From: Acerihabitans arboris | Lineage (GTDB): Bacteria; Pseudomonadota; Gammaproteobacteria; Enterobacterales; Enterobacteriaceae | DNA length: 64,000 bases | Assembly (NCBI RefSeq): GCF_010131535.1 | Contig: NZ_WUBS01000002.1 | Coordinates: forward strand, 248,001-312,000 | Reading direction: 5' to 3' | In this document: positions 47,420-55,411 of the stretch, in pieces | How the letters are laid out: every line of letters begins with the position of its first letter | How positions within the stretch are numbered: the stretch's first letter is position 1 | Notes under the pieces: model-generated | Database searches by the model: none | Told to the model about the DNA's origin: nothing | Seen by the model: the letters and a program-made list of their open reading frames with translations, nothing else | Position numbers and translations under genes: made by a program

Positions 47420-48826
47420 ATGAGCGTCAAGACACCAACAACATCCTCGATCAAAACGGTTAATCCCGCCACCAACCAAGTTGAAAAACAATTTGATGTG
47501 ATGTCCGAAGAACACATCGAACATATCCTGGCCTCGGCCCACGGCGCATTTCAACAATGGAAAAAAACGCCGTTCGGGCGGCGCGCCACGCTATTGCACA
47601 ACGTGGCCGCCATCATGCGCGACCGCCGGGACGAACTGGGCAAGCTGTGCACCCTGGAGATGGGCAAACTGCATGCCGAAGGCGTGGGCGAGGTGCAGCT
47701 GTGCGCCGATATCTTTGATTATTACGCCGACCACGGCGAACAGTTCCTGGCCGACAAGCCTCTGGAAACCGCGATTGGCAGCGCGTTTCTCAGCTACCAG
47801 CCTATCGGCGTGCTGCTAAGCGTACAGCCCTGGAACTTCCCGTTCTACCAGATCACCCGTTCGGCGGCGCCGAATATCATGGCCGGCAATACCATGGTGT
47901 TGAAACATGCCTCCAACGTACCGCAGTGCGCGGCTATTATGGAGCAGATCTTTATTGACGCCGGCGCGCCCATCGGCATTTACACCAACCTGTTCGTCCC
48001 CGGCGCCAAAGTATCGCAGCTGATAGGCGATACGCGCATCAAAGGCGTTTCCCTGACCGGTAGCGAAGCGGCGGGCGCCAGTTTTGCCGCCGAGGCGGGA
48101 AAACATGTCAAGAAATCGACCCTCGAGCTGGGCGGCAGCGACGCCTTTGTGGTCCTGGCGGACGCCGATCTGGATCTGGCGGTAAAAACCGCCGCGCTCG
48201 GCCGTTTATGGAACGCCGGCCAGGTATGCGTATCGCCCAAGCGCATTATCGTATTGGCAGAGGTTGCCGAAGCCTTTATCAGCAAAGCGCGGGCCATTTA
48301 TGAAAATATCAGGATAGGCGACCCGCTGGATCCGTCTACCCAGCTCGCGCCCTTAAGCAGTGAAAAAGCGGCGCAGGAAATTATCCAGCAGGTGGAAACC
48401 GCAGTAAAGCAAGGCGCCAAGCTGGTTTACGGCGGCCACCGCGTCGATCGCCCGGGCGCCTATATGGAACCGACCATCCTGACCGGCATCAAACCCGGCA
48501 CGGCGGCCTATTCAGAGGAAATCTTCGGGCCGGTGCTGTGCGTTTACGCCGTCAAGGATGAGGCCGAGGCGATAGCGCTGGCCAACGATACGGTCTTCGG
48601 GCTAGGCGGCACCGTCTTTGGTACCGACACCGCCAAAGCCGTGGCGGTGGCGCGGCAAATCGATACCGGCATGGTCTATATTAACCATACCACCGGTATT
48701 GCGGCGGAATTGCCGTTTGGCGGCACTAAAAACTCCGGCTACGGCCGTGAGCAGTCCCTGGCGGGGATCCATGAATTCGTCAATGAAAAATTGATCCGGA
48801 TCACCACGCCGGACGCGCCTTACTGA
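47420..48826 (+). CDS. NAD(P)-dependent aldehyde dehydrogenase (succinate-semialdehyde type)
   Basis: A 468-residue aldehyde dehydrogenase. PWNFPFYQITRSAAPNIMAGNTMVLKHA binds the cofactor, the general base Glu is in LELGGSD (~245) and the nucleophile Cys in NAGQVCVSPKR (~279). PFGGTKNSGYGREQSLAGIHEFVNEK closes the fold. Length and motifs resemble E. coli Sad/YneI. The substrate is unknown; context with an amino-acid binding protein suggests a semialdehyde from amino-acid or polyamine breakdown (inference). Confidence 0.9.
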   Translation: MSVKTPTTSSIKTVNPATNQVEKQFDVMSEEHIEHILASAHGAFQQWKKTPFGRRATLLHNVAAIMRDRRDELGKLCTLEMGKLHAEGVGEVQLCADIFDYYADHGEQFLADKPLETAIGSAFLSYQPIGVLLSVQPWNFPFYQITRSAAPNIMAGNTMVLKHASNVPQCAAIMEQIFIDAGAPIGIYTNLFVPGAKVSQLIGDTRIKGVSLTGSEAAGASFAAEAGKHVKKSTLELGGSDAFVVLADADLDLAVKTAALGRLWNAGQVCVSPKRIIVLAEVAEAFISKARAIYENIRIGDPLDPSTQLAPLSSEKAAQEIIQQVETAVKQGAKLVYGGHRVDRPGAYMEPTILTGIKPGTAAYSEEIFGPVLCVYAVKDEAEAIALANDTVFGLGGTVFGTDTAKAVAVARQIDTGMVYINHTTGIAAELPFGGTKNSGYGREQSLAGIHEFVNEKLIRITTPDAPY

Positions 48827-49283
48827 TGATGCCCCGGCGTTGGCGTTACCCGAGCCGGTACAGGGCGCGGGCCTGCAACCAATTGGGTTAAACCTGTCCC
48901 CCGGCCGACGCGCCGGGGGTCACAAGCCGGCACAATATCCCCGCCGCGCAAATTCAGACGGCGGCATCGGTTATCCCCGCGCTTGCCCGACTTTGATATA
49001 AACGCACGACCGTAAATCCAGCTAGCAAGCTGATTAATGATAAAATCAAACCGGCGTTTCATTTTTATTAACTTTTACTCGATACATGACCCGCTGCACT
49101 GGCCGTCCGAAATAGACCAGAAAAAGAACGGCGTATATTAAACTTATTCCGCCAGGCGGCGTCGGCATCAAAATATAAATTTATTTTAAATTATCAACAA
49201 ATAATACAATACTTGTGAGAACGCAAAACGTGACCTTAAGTTAGGGCAAAAACGTCTACTTAAGTGAAATTTAATCTTTTAAT

Positions 49284-49297
49284 TGTGCATATGCACA
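49284..49297. promoter_or_regulatory. Palindrome TGTGCATATGCACA
   Basis: Perfect 14-bp palindrome about 345 bases upstream of the carrier gene. Half-site spacing (TGTGC-N4-GCACA) is two bases shorter than a CRP site, so another regulator is likely. Confidence 0.35.
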
Positions 49298-49427
49298 TAT
49301 TAAAGTGATCAACATCTAATAATTGATATTTAAAATCGCTAAAACATATAACTATGATCCACAGCACAGACACTCCATTATTACAAACATAGCCTCATTT
49401 TACCGCCAAATATTGGTCATTTGCATA

Positions 49428-49456
49428 ATGACTTCCCCTGACGCCATTTTTATACT
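49428..49456 (+). promoter_or_regulatory. Candidate promoter of the aldarate carrier
   Basis: ATGACT (49428-49433), 17-base spacer, TATACT (49451-49456). It would give a leader of about 180 bases before the ATG at 49643. Confidence 0.4.
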
Positions 49457-49642
49457 GCCAGCTCAAATTTCGAATGGCGATTGATACTTTTACTATTTTT
49501 GTATCGCGCCGACACCTATTAAAAACATACCCGGACCCCTACCGACAAACAGAATTTTAATAATGAGGCCTATGGCGGAGGCGGGCTGTTTTTGCCCGTG
49601 CATTCATGCCGCAGGCTCGAAGCGTTGACGCGGAGAAATACA

Positions 49643-50977
49643 ATGGCAATCGAGTCCACCTTGGACGGCAAAGGCAGAACCCATGTTCGTTATGTGGTGC
49701 TGTTATTTATTTTTATTATTACAGCGGTTAACTATGCCGACAGGGTCACCCTGTCGATAGCCGGCACCGCGGTTTCCCATGATTTGGGATTGGACGTGGT
49801 CAACCTGGGCATGATTTTTTCATCGTTCGGCATTGCCTATCTGCTGATGCAAATCCCCGGCGGATGGTTGCTGGACCGGTTCGGGTCGATCAAGGTCTAC
49901 AGCTATAGCCTGTTCTTCTGGTCGCTGTTCACCCTGCTGCAGGGCTTTGTCGGCGCGCTGTCGGTGCCGATGGCGGTATTTTCGCTGTTCATGCTGCAGT
50001 TCCTGCTGGGTTTTGCCGAGGCGCCCGCCTTTCCGGCCAATGCCCGCATTGTCGCCGCCTGGTTCCCCGCCAGGGAGCGCGCCACGGCATCCTCGATTTT
50101 TAACGCGGCGCAGTATTTCTCGCTGGCGATCTTTTCCCCCTTCCTGGGATGGCTGGTCTATGCCTGGAGCTGGAAACACGTCTTTACCGTAATGGGTATC
50201 ATCGGATTTATCCTGACGTTCCTGTGGATAAAGTTCGTGCATAACCCGTTTGAATCTCCCTACGCGTCACGTTCCGAGCTGGATTACATCGAGCAAGGCG
50301 GTGGCGTGGTCAATATGGATAGCAAGAAAGCGGCCGATACCGGTCCTAAATGGAATTACGTTAAGCAGCTGCTCACCAGCCGCATGATGCTGGGCATCTT
50401 TTTCGGCCAGTATTTCCTCAACACCATTACCTGGTTCTTCCTGACCTGGTTCCCTATCTACCTGGTGCAGGAAAAAGGCATGAGCATCCTGAAGGTGGGC
50501 ATTATCGCCTCCATCCCGGCGTTATGCGGCTTCGTGGGCGGGATATCGGGCGGCGTGGTGTCGGATTTCCTGCTTAAGCGCGGCTGTTCGCTGACCTTCG
50601 CCCGTAAGGCGCCGATTGTCTTCGGCATGCTGCTCGCGTCCAGCATGATTTTATGCAACTACACCGATAATACGGTGCTGGTGGTGGCGCTGATGGCGCT
50701 GGCCTTCTTTGGCAAAGGCTTCGGCGCGCTGGGCTGGCCGGTGATTGCGGATACCGCGCCGAAAGAAGTGATTGGGCTGTGCGGCGCCATCTTCAACGTG
50801 TTCGGTAATATCGCGTCCATCGTTACGCCGCTGCTGATTGGTTTCCTGGTGAAAAACCTGCACTCCTTTAATAGCGCGCTGATTTTTGTCGGCTGTTCGG
50901 CCATCATGTCGATGCTGTGCTATTTGCTGGTAGTGGGTAAAATCCAGCGGCTGGAACTGAAAAAAGTTCCGGCATAG
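49643..50977 (+). CDS. garP: Galactarate/glucarate-type MFS carrier (GarP/GudP-like)
   Basis: A 444-residue anion:cation symporter, the length of E. coli GarP. Near-identical family stretches are RYVVLLFIFIITAVNYADRVTLSIAG, MQIPGGWLLDRFGSIKVYSYSLFFWSLFTLLQGF, WFFLTWFPIYLVQEKGMSILKVG and ALGWPVIADTAPKE. Twelve helices are expected. GGAG precedes the ATG at 49643. No galactarate or glucarate catabolic gene (garD, garL, gudD) is nearby, so it is an orphan and its substrate may differ; GarP and GudP cannot be told apart here. Confidence 0.85.
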   Translation: MAIESTLDGKGRTHVRYVVLLFIFIITAVNYADRVTLSIAGTAVSHDLGLDVVNLGMIFSSFGIAYLLMQIPGGWLLDRFGSIKVYSYSLFFWSLFTLLQGFVGALSVPMAVFSLFMLQFLLGFAEAPAFPANARIVAAWFPARERATASSIFNAAQYFSLAIFSPFLGWLVYAWSWKHVFTVMGIIGFILTFLWIKFVHNPFESPYASRSELDYIEQGGGVVNMDSKKAADTGPKWNYVKQLLTSRMMLGIFFGQYFLNTITWFFLTWFPIYLVQEKGMSILKVGIIASIPALCGFVGGISGGVVSDFLLKRGCSLTFARKAPIVFGMLLASSMILCNYTDNTVLVVALMALAFFGKGFGALGWPVIADTAPKEVIGLCGAIFNVFGNIASIVTPLLIGFLVKNLHSFNSALIFVGCSAIMSMLCYLLVVGKIQRLELKKVPA

Positions 50978-51115
50978 GCCGGCGACCGCCTGCCCAGGAC
51001 TTGAAGCGGGTATGGCGGGCAAGAAGAGTAAGGCGCGGCGTCCCTGGGACGGATCTACGGCGTATTTACCATCTTGCCCATCATGACCGCACATCCCGGT
51101 TTGTCCCTGGCATGA

Positions 51116-51140
51116 GGCCATCTTTCGATGGCCTTTTCTT
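51116..51140 (+). terminator. Rho-independent terminator
   Basis: Stem GGCCATC / GATGGCC with TTTC loop followed by TTTTCTT, 139 bases after the carrier gene and just before the 3' end of the convergent receptor gene. Confidence 0.75.
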
Positions 51141-51142
51141 GT

Positions 51143-53287
51143 TCAGAAATCGTAGCCCAGGGTTGCCACCAGCGAGCGTTCAGCCCCCCAATAGCAGTAG
51201 CCGGTGCCATAACAGGCGGCCACGTATTTCCTGTCGGTGAGGTTATTGGCGTTCAGCTGCGCATAGGCGCCTTTCCACCGCGGGTTCCAGGCGGCCAGGT
51301 CGGCGCGCACCGACAGATCCAGCAGGGTCGCCGAAGGCACGCGGCGCGTATTTTCATTGTCCGCCCATTGCCGGCCGATATAACGCACCCCGCCCCCCAG
51401 GTTAATGCCGTAATCCGCCCGGTACTGCGCCCAGAGCGACGCCATCTGATCCGGCGTCACATACGGCGTATTGCCGTCGTTGCCGTCCACCGCGTCCTTG
51501 AATCTCACCCGGTTATAGGTATACCCGGCAATGCCGCTCAGGCGCTCCGTAAGCTGCGTACGGGCCTCCAGTTCGATACCCCGGGAACGCACCTTGCCCG
51601 CCGGCACATAATAACTGCCCTGTACTATCCGGTTGGCCACGTCCTTTTGCGTCAGGTCGTACAAGGCCACCGTATAGAGCGAGGACGTGCCCGGCGGCTG
51701 GTATTTTACCCCGGCCTCATACTGCTCGCTGGTGGTGGGCTTGAGCAAATTGCCGTCGGCGCCCGACAGGGCCTGGGGAGTGATGGCCTGGCTATAGCTG
51801 ACATAAGGCGAGACGCCGCTGTCAAAGGCATAGAGCAGCGAACCGCGGCCGCTAACGTGGTCATCCTGGCGCCGGTAGGTGGTGTCGGTGTTAAGGGTGG
51901 TATTATTGGCCACGATACGATCGTAGCGGCCCGACACATCCAGATGCCATTTATCCAATACCATCTCATCTTGCAAATACACCCCGCTCTGGGAGTAGCG
52001 GCGTTTGGCGTCGACGCGCGTCGCTCCCGGCACGGTCAGGCCATAGTCGGTAAACAGCCCCGGGCCGCCGCTGGCGCCGGTCGCCGGATCCAGCTGGGTG
52101 GCATAGGCGCCGTCGTCCCACAGATCATTGGTATATTCATGGTATTCACCGCCCAGCACGACTTTATGGCGGATGCCGCCGGTAGTGAAGTCGGCCGCCA
52201 GTTGGTTATCGACGGCATAGGCGGAAAGCGAGGATGATTCGCCGGAATAATAGCGGTTCAGGGCCGAGCGGTCGGTATTCCAGCCAATCTGGTACACCTG
52301 CTGCTGGTCGACGTTGGCATGGGTGTAACTGCCGTTGGAGCGAAACGACCACACGTCGTCAAAGACATGGTCGAATTCATACCCGTAGATTTGCTGGCGC
52401 CGCTTGAATTCATTCAGGCTGCTTTCGCCGTCGAAAAATCCCCGGCCCAGCTTCGAGCCGCCGCTGGCATAGAGGCTGCCGTCCGCCGGCACCGCGCTGT
52501 GATAGCCGCCCGAGGGATCTTTTTGCAAATAGGCTTTTAACAGCAGCGAGGTATTGTCATCCGGCTGCCATAACAGCGACGGCGCGATGGCATAGCGCTC
52601 CTCGCGCTGGCGATCGTACTGGGTATCGCTATTACGCGTAATGCCGGTCAGGCGGAAGGCCCATTGATCGTTGATGGCGTCGGTATAGTCGAACGCCGCG
52701 CCGGTGGTGGCGTTATTGCCGGCCATAAGCTTGAAATGCCCTTCGCTGGTGAACCGGGGCCGCCTGGAGGTCATCATCACCAGTCCGCCGGGAATGGTTT
52801 GGCCGTACAGCGCCGACGACGGACCGCGTATCACATCGACCCGTTCCAGGAACCACGGATCGATCTGCAGGTTGTTATAACTGCCGCCGTCGCTCATCAG
52901 CCGCAGGCCGTCCAGGAAGGTATTATTGGTGTCGCCGCCGTGGAACCCGCGTAGGGAAACGGTCTCATAACGCGTTGCGCCGCCGGCGAAGTTGGTAAAT
53001 ACCCCCGGCGTATAGTTCAGGGCGCTGTTGACCGTCAGGGCGCCCTGATCGTCCATTTGCCGGCGGGTAATCACCGATACCGACTGGCCGGTGGTGATCA
53101 GCGGTTTATCGGTCTTGGTGGCGCCACGGCTGGTTTTGGCGGTATAGCCCTGGGTCGGCGAATCGGCGGTATCGGCGGGTTGGGCGGCGGTGACCACCAG
53201 GGTATCCCCGGCATAGGAGAACAACGGCGCCGTAAACGCGAGTGTGCAAAGCAGAGTGAAGCGCTGTAAGCTAAAAACCCTTCTCAT
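51143..53287 (-). CDS. TonB-dependent siderophore receptor (FoxA/FhuA-like)
   Basis: A 714-residue outer-membrane receptor. Signal peptide (~1-24, ending FSYA), TonB box DTLVVTAAQ directly after it, plug domain (~50-160: PLITTGQSVSVITRRQM, ALNYTPGVFTNF, VDVIRGPSSALYGQTIPGG), then a 22-strand barrel ending in YCYWGAERSLVATLGYDF with terminal Phe. The C-terminal CYGTGYCYWGAER pattern is typical of hydroxamate receptors such as FoxA and FhuA. The frame runs 17 codons further upstream, but GGAAAG precedes the ATG at 53287. A Fur-box-like site lies about 105 bases upstream. No siderophore synthesis or ABC genes adjoin it. Confidence 0.92.
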   Translation of the reverse strand: MRRVFSLQRFTLLCTLAFTAPLFSYAGDTLVVTAAQPADTADSPTQGYTAKTSRGATKTDKPLITTGQSVSVITRRQMDDQGALTVNSALNYTPGVFTNFAGGATRYETVSLRGFHGGDTNNTFLDGLRLMSDGGSYNNLQIDPWFLERVDVIRGPSSALYGQTIPGGLVMMTSRRPRFTSEGHFKLMAGNNATTGAAFDYTDAINDQWAFRLTGITRNSDTQYDRQREERYAIAPSLLWQPDDNTSLLLKAYLQKDPSGGYHSAVPADGSLYASGGSKLGRGFFDGESSLNEFKRRQQIYGYEFDHVFDDVWSFRSNGSYTHANVDQQQVYQIGWNTDRSALNRYYSGESSSLSAYAVDNQLAADFTTGGIRHKVVLGGEYHEYTNDLWDDGAYATQLDPATGASGGPGLFTDYGLTVPGATRVDAKRRYSQSGVYLQDEMVLDKWHLDVSGRYDRIVANNTTLNTDTTYRRQDDHVSGRGSLLYAFDSGVSPYVSYSQAITPQALSGADGNLLKPTTSEQYEAGVKYQPPGTSSLYTVALYDLTQKDVANRIVQGSYYVPAGKVRSRGIELEARTQLTERLSGIAGYTYNRVRFKDAVDGNDGNTPYVTPDQMASLWAQYRADYGINLGGGVRYIGRQWADNENTRRVPSATLLDLSVRADLAAWNPRWKGAYAQLNANNLTDRKYVAACYGTGYCYWGAERSLVATLGYDF

Positions 53288-53655
53288 TATATCTTTCCAT
53301 TGACAGGTGAGTGACGCAATAACCCCGGCGGGTAACAAAACCTCGCGATGAGGGCGGGGTGTGGGTAAAGGTCAGGCACGCGTTAGTAAAACGCAATGAG
53401 AATTATTATCTTTATTAATTAATGTTTCAATAAGTAATTAATAGATAACATTTGGCGGGCAAAAACACATCGGATAATGGATCATGAACGGCCAAGACTT
53501 GCGCCTTTGGATGATGGGTCAATAAAAGGAGGGTATCGCCGCCGCAGCGGCGCGAGCAACCCGGGCAACGGCCACGCGCGCCTTCGCCGGCAGGTGGTGG
53601 ATTACCGTCCCCGATGGCGCCCTGTTATAGGGACCGGGGGGCTCGCCGCGCAGGC
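53288..53655. other. Intergenic region, receptor / XRE gene
   Basis: A 368-base spacer upstream of the receptor gene and downstream of the XRE gene. It holds the Fur-like box at 53392-53410 and an AT-rich promoter zone to about 53460. The rest is GC-rich with a rightward open frame (53477-53743) that lacks a ribosome-binding site and family features, and is judged chance. Confidence 0.55.
53392..53410. promoter_or_regulatory. Fur box upstream of the receptor gene
   Basis: CGCAATGAGAATTATTATC matches 14 of 19 positions of the Fur consensus GATAATGATAATCATTATC, including the whole right half but one base. Its place ahead of a siderophore receptor fits iron repression. Confidence 0.7.
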
Positions 53656-53976
53656 TTATCCCCGTTTCTGCATATCGGACGCGTCTTCTTCCCCTTCATT
53701 CGACGCCTCGTGGGAACGATTCGATGCCGAATGGGAGGTGTAAAGCACCATCAACGCGGCGGCAAACTCATCATCCACCGTATAGAAATAGCACTCCGGC
53801 ACGTCGAGGATTCGGGCAAACGCGCAGCAGGTCTCAAAGTTGGGACGGTAGATCCCATTTTCATACTGACTGATCCTGGAACGGGCGGTGGACTCATCGA
53901 TACCTGCCATGACCGCCAATTTTTCCTGTGTCAGCTTGGCCCGATGCCGGGCTTCTCTCAGGCGTTTTGGAATCAT
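53656..53976 (-). CDS. XRE-family helix-turn-helix regulator
   Basis: A 106-residue protein. Residues ~3-62 form an XRE (HTH_3) domain: IPKRLREARHRAKLTQEKLAVMAGIDESTARSRISQYENGIYRPNFETCCAFARILDVPECYFYT. The last ~30 residues are acidic and polar (SNEGEEDASD). It resembles phage-repressor-like single-domain regulators. The ATG at 53976 has almost no ribosome-binding site. Upstream lie two tandem 19-bp inverted repeats over a divergent promoter, its probable operators. Confidence 0.9.
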   Translation of the reverse strand: MIPKRLREARHRAKLTQEKLAVMAGIDESTARSRISQYENGIYRPNFETCCAFARILDVPECYFYTVDDEFAAALMVLYTSHSASNRSHEASNEGEEDASDMQKRG

Positions 53977-53999
53977 CTTAATACATTAATAATGTTAAC

Positions 54000-54028
54000 T
54001 TGATAATCTGTTTAGCATCACTTAACAT
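54000..54028 (+). promoter_or_regulatory. Promoter divergent from the XRE gene
   Basis: TTGATA (54000-54005), 17-base spacer, TAACAT (54023-54028). Operator A covers the spacer and most of the -10; operator B begins at the expected transcription start near 54035. Confidence 0.5.
54009..54027. promoter_or_regulatory. Operator A for the XRE regulator
   Basis: Near-perfect inverted repeat TGTTTAG-CATCA-CTTAACA (6 of 7 base pairs), with the same half-site and 5-base gap as operator B. Confidence 0.6.
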
Positions 54029-54034
54029 CACAGT

Positions 54035-54053
54035 TGTTTAGAATTACTAAACA
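54035..54053. promoter_or_regulatory. Operator B for the XRE regulator
   Basis: Perfect inverted repeat TGTTTAG-AATTA-CTAAACA, centred 26 bases from operator A. Two equal sites in tandem suggest cooperative binding by a dimeric repressor. Confidence 0.65.
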
Positions 54054-54085
54054 CCTAATAAGAATAGAACAAACATCAGGGTTAG

Positions 54086-54117
54086 GGCCGGCATTTGCCG
54101 GCCTGATTTGGTGTTTT
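54086..54117 (+). terminator. Hairpin with delayed T-run
   Basis: Perfect 7-bp GC stem with ATTT loop, followed after nine bases by TTTTT. The T-run is further from the stem than usual, so strength is uncertain. Confidence 0.45.
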
Positions 54118-54370
54118 TGCTAACGCCATAATTCCACAGCATTAAATCCTGTTGCTCTCCTGAAAATCCCGTGTTTTTAAGAATTTCCTCGGTGTCTAGC
54201 CCTGCGGAATCGCGTCTGTTAACACCCGAAAATCGCCTGCCGCCTTAGGCGGAAGCGATCTGGACATCCGGCGGCGAAAAATTTTGCTCAATACGCGGTT
54301 TTGTACACTTGATCACAGAGGCCCGGACAAAATATCGCCATGCTGAAGACGTCAGAAAAAAGAGGTGGCT

Positions 54371-54448
54371 ATGTATATCGAAGACATCGAAGTGGTCACG
54401 GCGATAGCCGTTATCATGATCATCCTGATCTGGAACCTGGCTGCGTAA
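54371..54448 (+). CDS. 25-residue predicted membrane protein
   Basis: A short frame beginning MYIEDIEVVTAIAV and ending MIILIWNLAA. An acidic N-terminus (four acidic residues in the first seven) is followed by one hydrophobic helix of about 17 residues and no basic residue at all. A strong ribosome-binding site, AGAGGT, sits six bases ahead of the ATG, which is the main reason to believe it. It does not match any small enterobacterial membrane protein I recall (such as KdpF, CydX, MgtS or YnhF). It could be a peptide regulator or a type I toxin-like peptide, but it lacks the usual positive tail of the latter. Neighbours are the XRE control region and a GntR gene. Confidence 0.55.
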   Translation: MYIEDIEVVTAIAVIMIILIWNLAA

Positions 54449-54649
54449 CGACGCTCCCGCATCCCTGCGCACTAGTCTGCGCCATAGCGATCCCCCAGCC
54501 GCCGTCGCCACCCCAATCCGCCCCACTGATTGCACCAACCGTGCTTTTCCTGCACTAAAACACAACAGCAGTATTTTTATGGTTATTTATAAGTCGTTGT
54601 ATTTAAACTGAATAAAATACTGGCACAGATTATGCTTTGAAAAATACAT

Positions 54650-54667
54650 AAAACTGGATCCAGTTTT
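54650..54667. promoter_or_regulatory. Palindrome AAAACTGGATCCAGTTTT, GntR operator candidate
   Basis: Perfect 18-bp palindrome ending 39 bases before the GntR start codon. Its ACTGGATCCAGT core suits FCD-type GntR regulators, so autoregulation is likely. Confidence 0.55.
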
Positions 54668-54706
54668 GTTTATTTCAAAAACGGATGCTTCCATAGTAAA
54701 TACAAT

Positions 54707-55342
54707 ATGGCTGAAACCACTGAAGAACAGATGTATAAGCATATTAAAATGCGCATCCGTAAAGGTGTATATCCTTCGGGTATGAGACTGGTCCCGGAAT
54801 CGCTGGCCGCCGAATTTGGCGTAAGCCGTATGCCGGTACGCCAAGCGCTGAGAAAATTAACCACCGAAGGTTTTGTTTCCTCGCTGCCCAATCGCCGTCT
54901 GGTGGTAAGCGAAATAGATTTAGCCTCGATGAAGGAAATATTCGAAATGCGCGCCGTGCTGGAAGGGCTGGCTACCCGGCTGGCTATGGAAAATAAGGAT
55001 GCCCGGCTTAAACAGCTGCGTGAGGACAATCTGGTCGCCATGGAACAGCTGATCGGTAATATTGACCAGTGGAGCATATTGCATCGCCGTTTTCATGAAG
55101 ATATCTATCGTGGCTGCGGGCGCCCAATGTTATTGCAGCAAATTTCCAATTTATTGACCATGGTGGAGCCTTATATGAAAGTCTGGATCAGCGACACGAC
55201 TTTTCAGCAGCATGCCCTGCTGGGGCATCGGGAAATCCTCAACGCTATAAATAACAAAAGCGCCGATGAATGCGAGCAGGTTATGCGGGACCACATCATG
55301 AATACCATCCCGGATTTACATGAACTTTATTGCAAGCGATAA
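54707..55342 (+). CDS. GntR-family regulator, FCD (FadR C-terminal) type
   Basis: A 211-residue regulator. The winged helix lies at ~5-70 (YPSGMRLVPESLAAEFGVSRMPVRQALRKLTTEGFVSSLPNRRLVV). The helical FCD domain (~80-205: IFEMRAVLEGLATRLA, RRFHEDIYRGCGRPML, HREILNAINNKSADECEQVMRDHI) carries the metal-binding His/Asp set. It is the first gene before the amide-uptake operon, 69 bases upstream of the binding-protein gene, and probably its ligand-responsive repressor. Confidence 0.92.
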   Translation: MAETTEEQMYKHIKMRIRKGVYPSGMRLVPESLAAEFGVSRMPVRQALRKLTTEGFVSSLPNRRLVVSEIDLASMKEIFEMRAVLEGLATRLAMENKDARLKQLREDNLVAMEQLIGNIDQWSILHRRFHEDIYRGCGRPMLLQQISNLLTMVEPYMKVWISDTTFQQHALLGHREILNAINNKSADECEQVMRDHIMNTIPDLHELYCKR

Positions 55343-55411
55343 CGAGTGAATTGAAAAGATGATCCTTTAACAGCGGTATAAATCCAACCTTTTACTCCAG
55401 GGGAGAATGTC

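Larger units (their letters stand above)
48827..49642. other. Long intergenic region upstream of the aldarate carrier
   Basis: 816 bases without a convincing gene. The first part is GC-rich with a perfect 8-bp hairpin CCCCCGGC/GCCGGGGG (48898-48919), a possible end of the aldehyde dehydrogenase transcript. From about 49060 to 49560 it is markedly AT-rich, holding an ATAGACCA octamer (49112-49119), a 14-bp palindrome (49284-49297) and a candidate promoter (49428-49456). The composition shift suggests a complex control region or a decayed insert. Confidence 0.55.
54035..54118 (+). ncRNA. Possible XRE-controlled short transcript
   Basis: Transcription from the promoter at 54000-54028 would run from about 54035 into the hairpin GGCCGGC-ATTT-GCCGGCC (54086-54103), with a T5 run at 54113-54117. 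No start codon with a ribosome-binding site lies inside, so the product would be a ~85-base RNA. This is inferred from the order of signals; read-through to the 25-residue protein gene is the alternative. Confidence 0.3.
53977..54370. other. Intergenic control region upstream of the XRE gene
   Basis: 394 bases. The first 80 are AT-rich and carry a rightward promoter and two tandem operators; a strong hairpin follows at 54086-54103 and then an unassigned stretch up to the small membrane protein gene at 54371. The promoter-operator-hairpin order suggests a regulated short transcript. Confidence 0.55.

Noticed and set aside
49284-49297. CRP site
   Set aside because: TGTGC-N4-GCACA lacks the 6-base spacing and the TGTGA/TCACA halves of a CRP site.
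53477-53743. Rightward 88-codon frame upstream of the siderophore receptor
   Set aside because: No ribosome-binding site, Arg/Pro-rich random composition, and it overlaps the XRE gene end.
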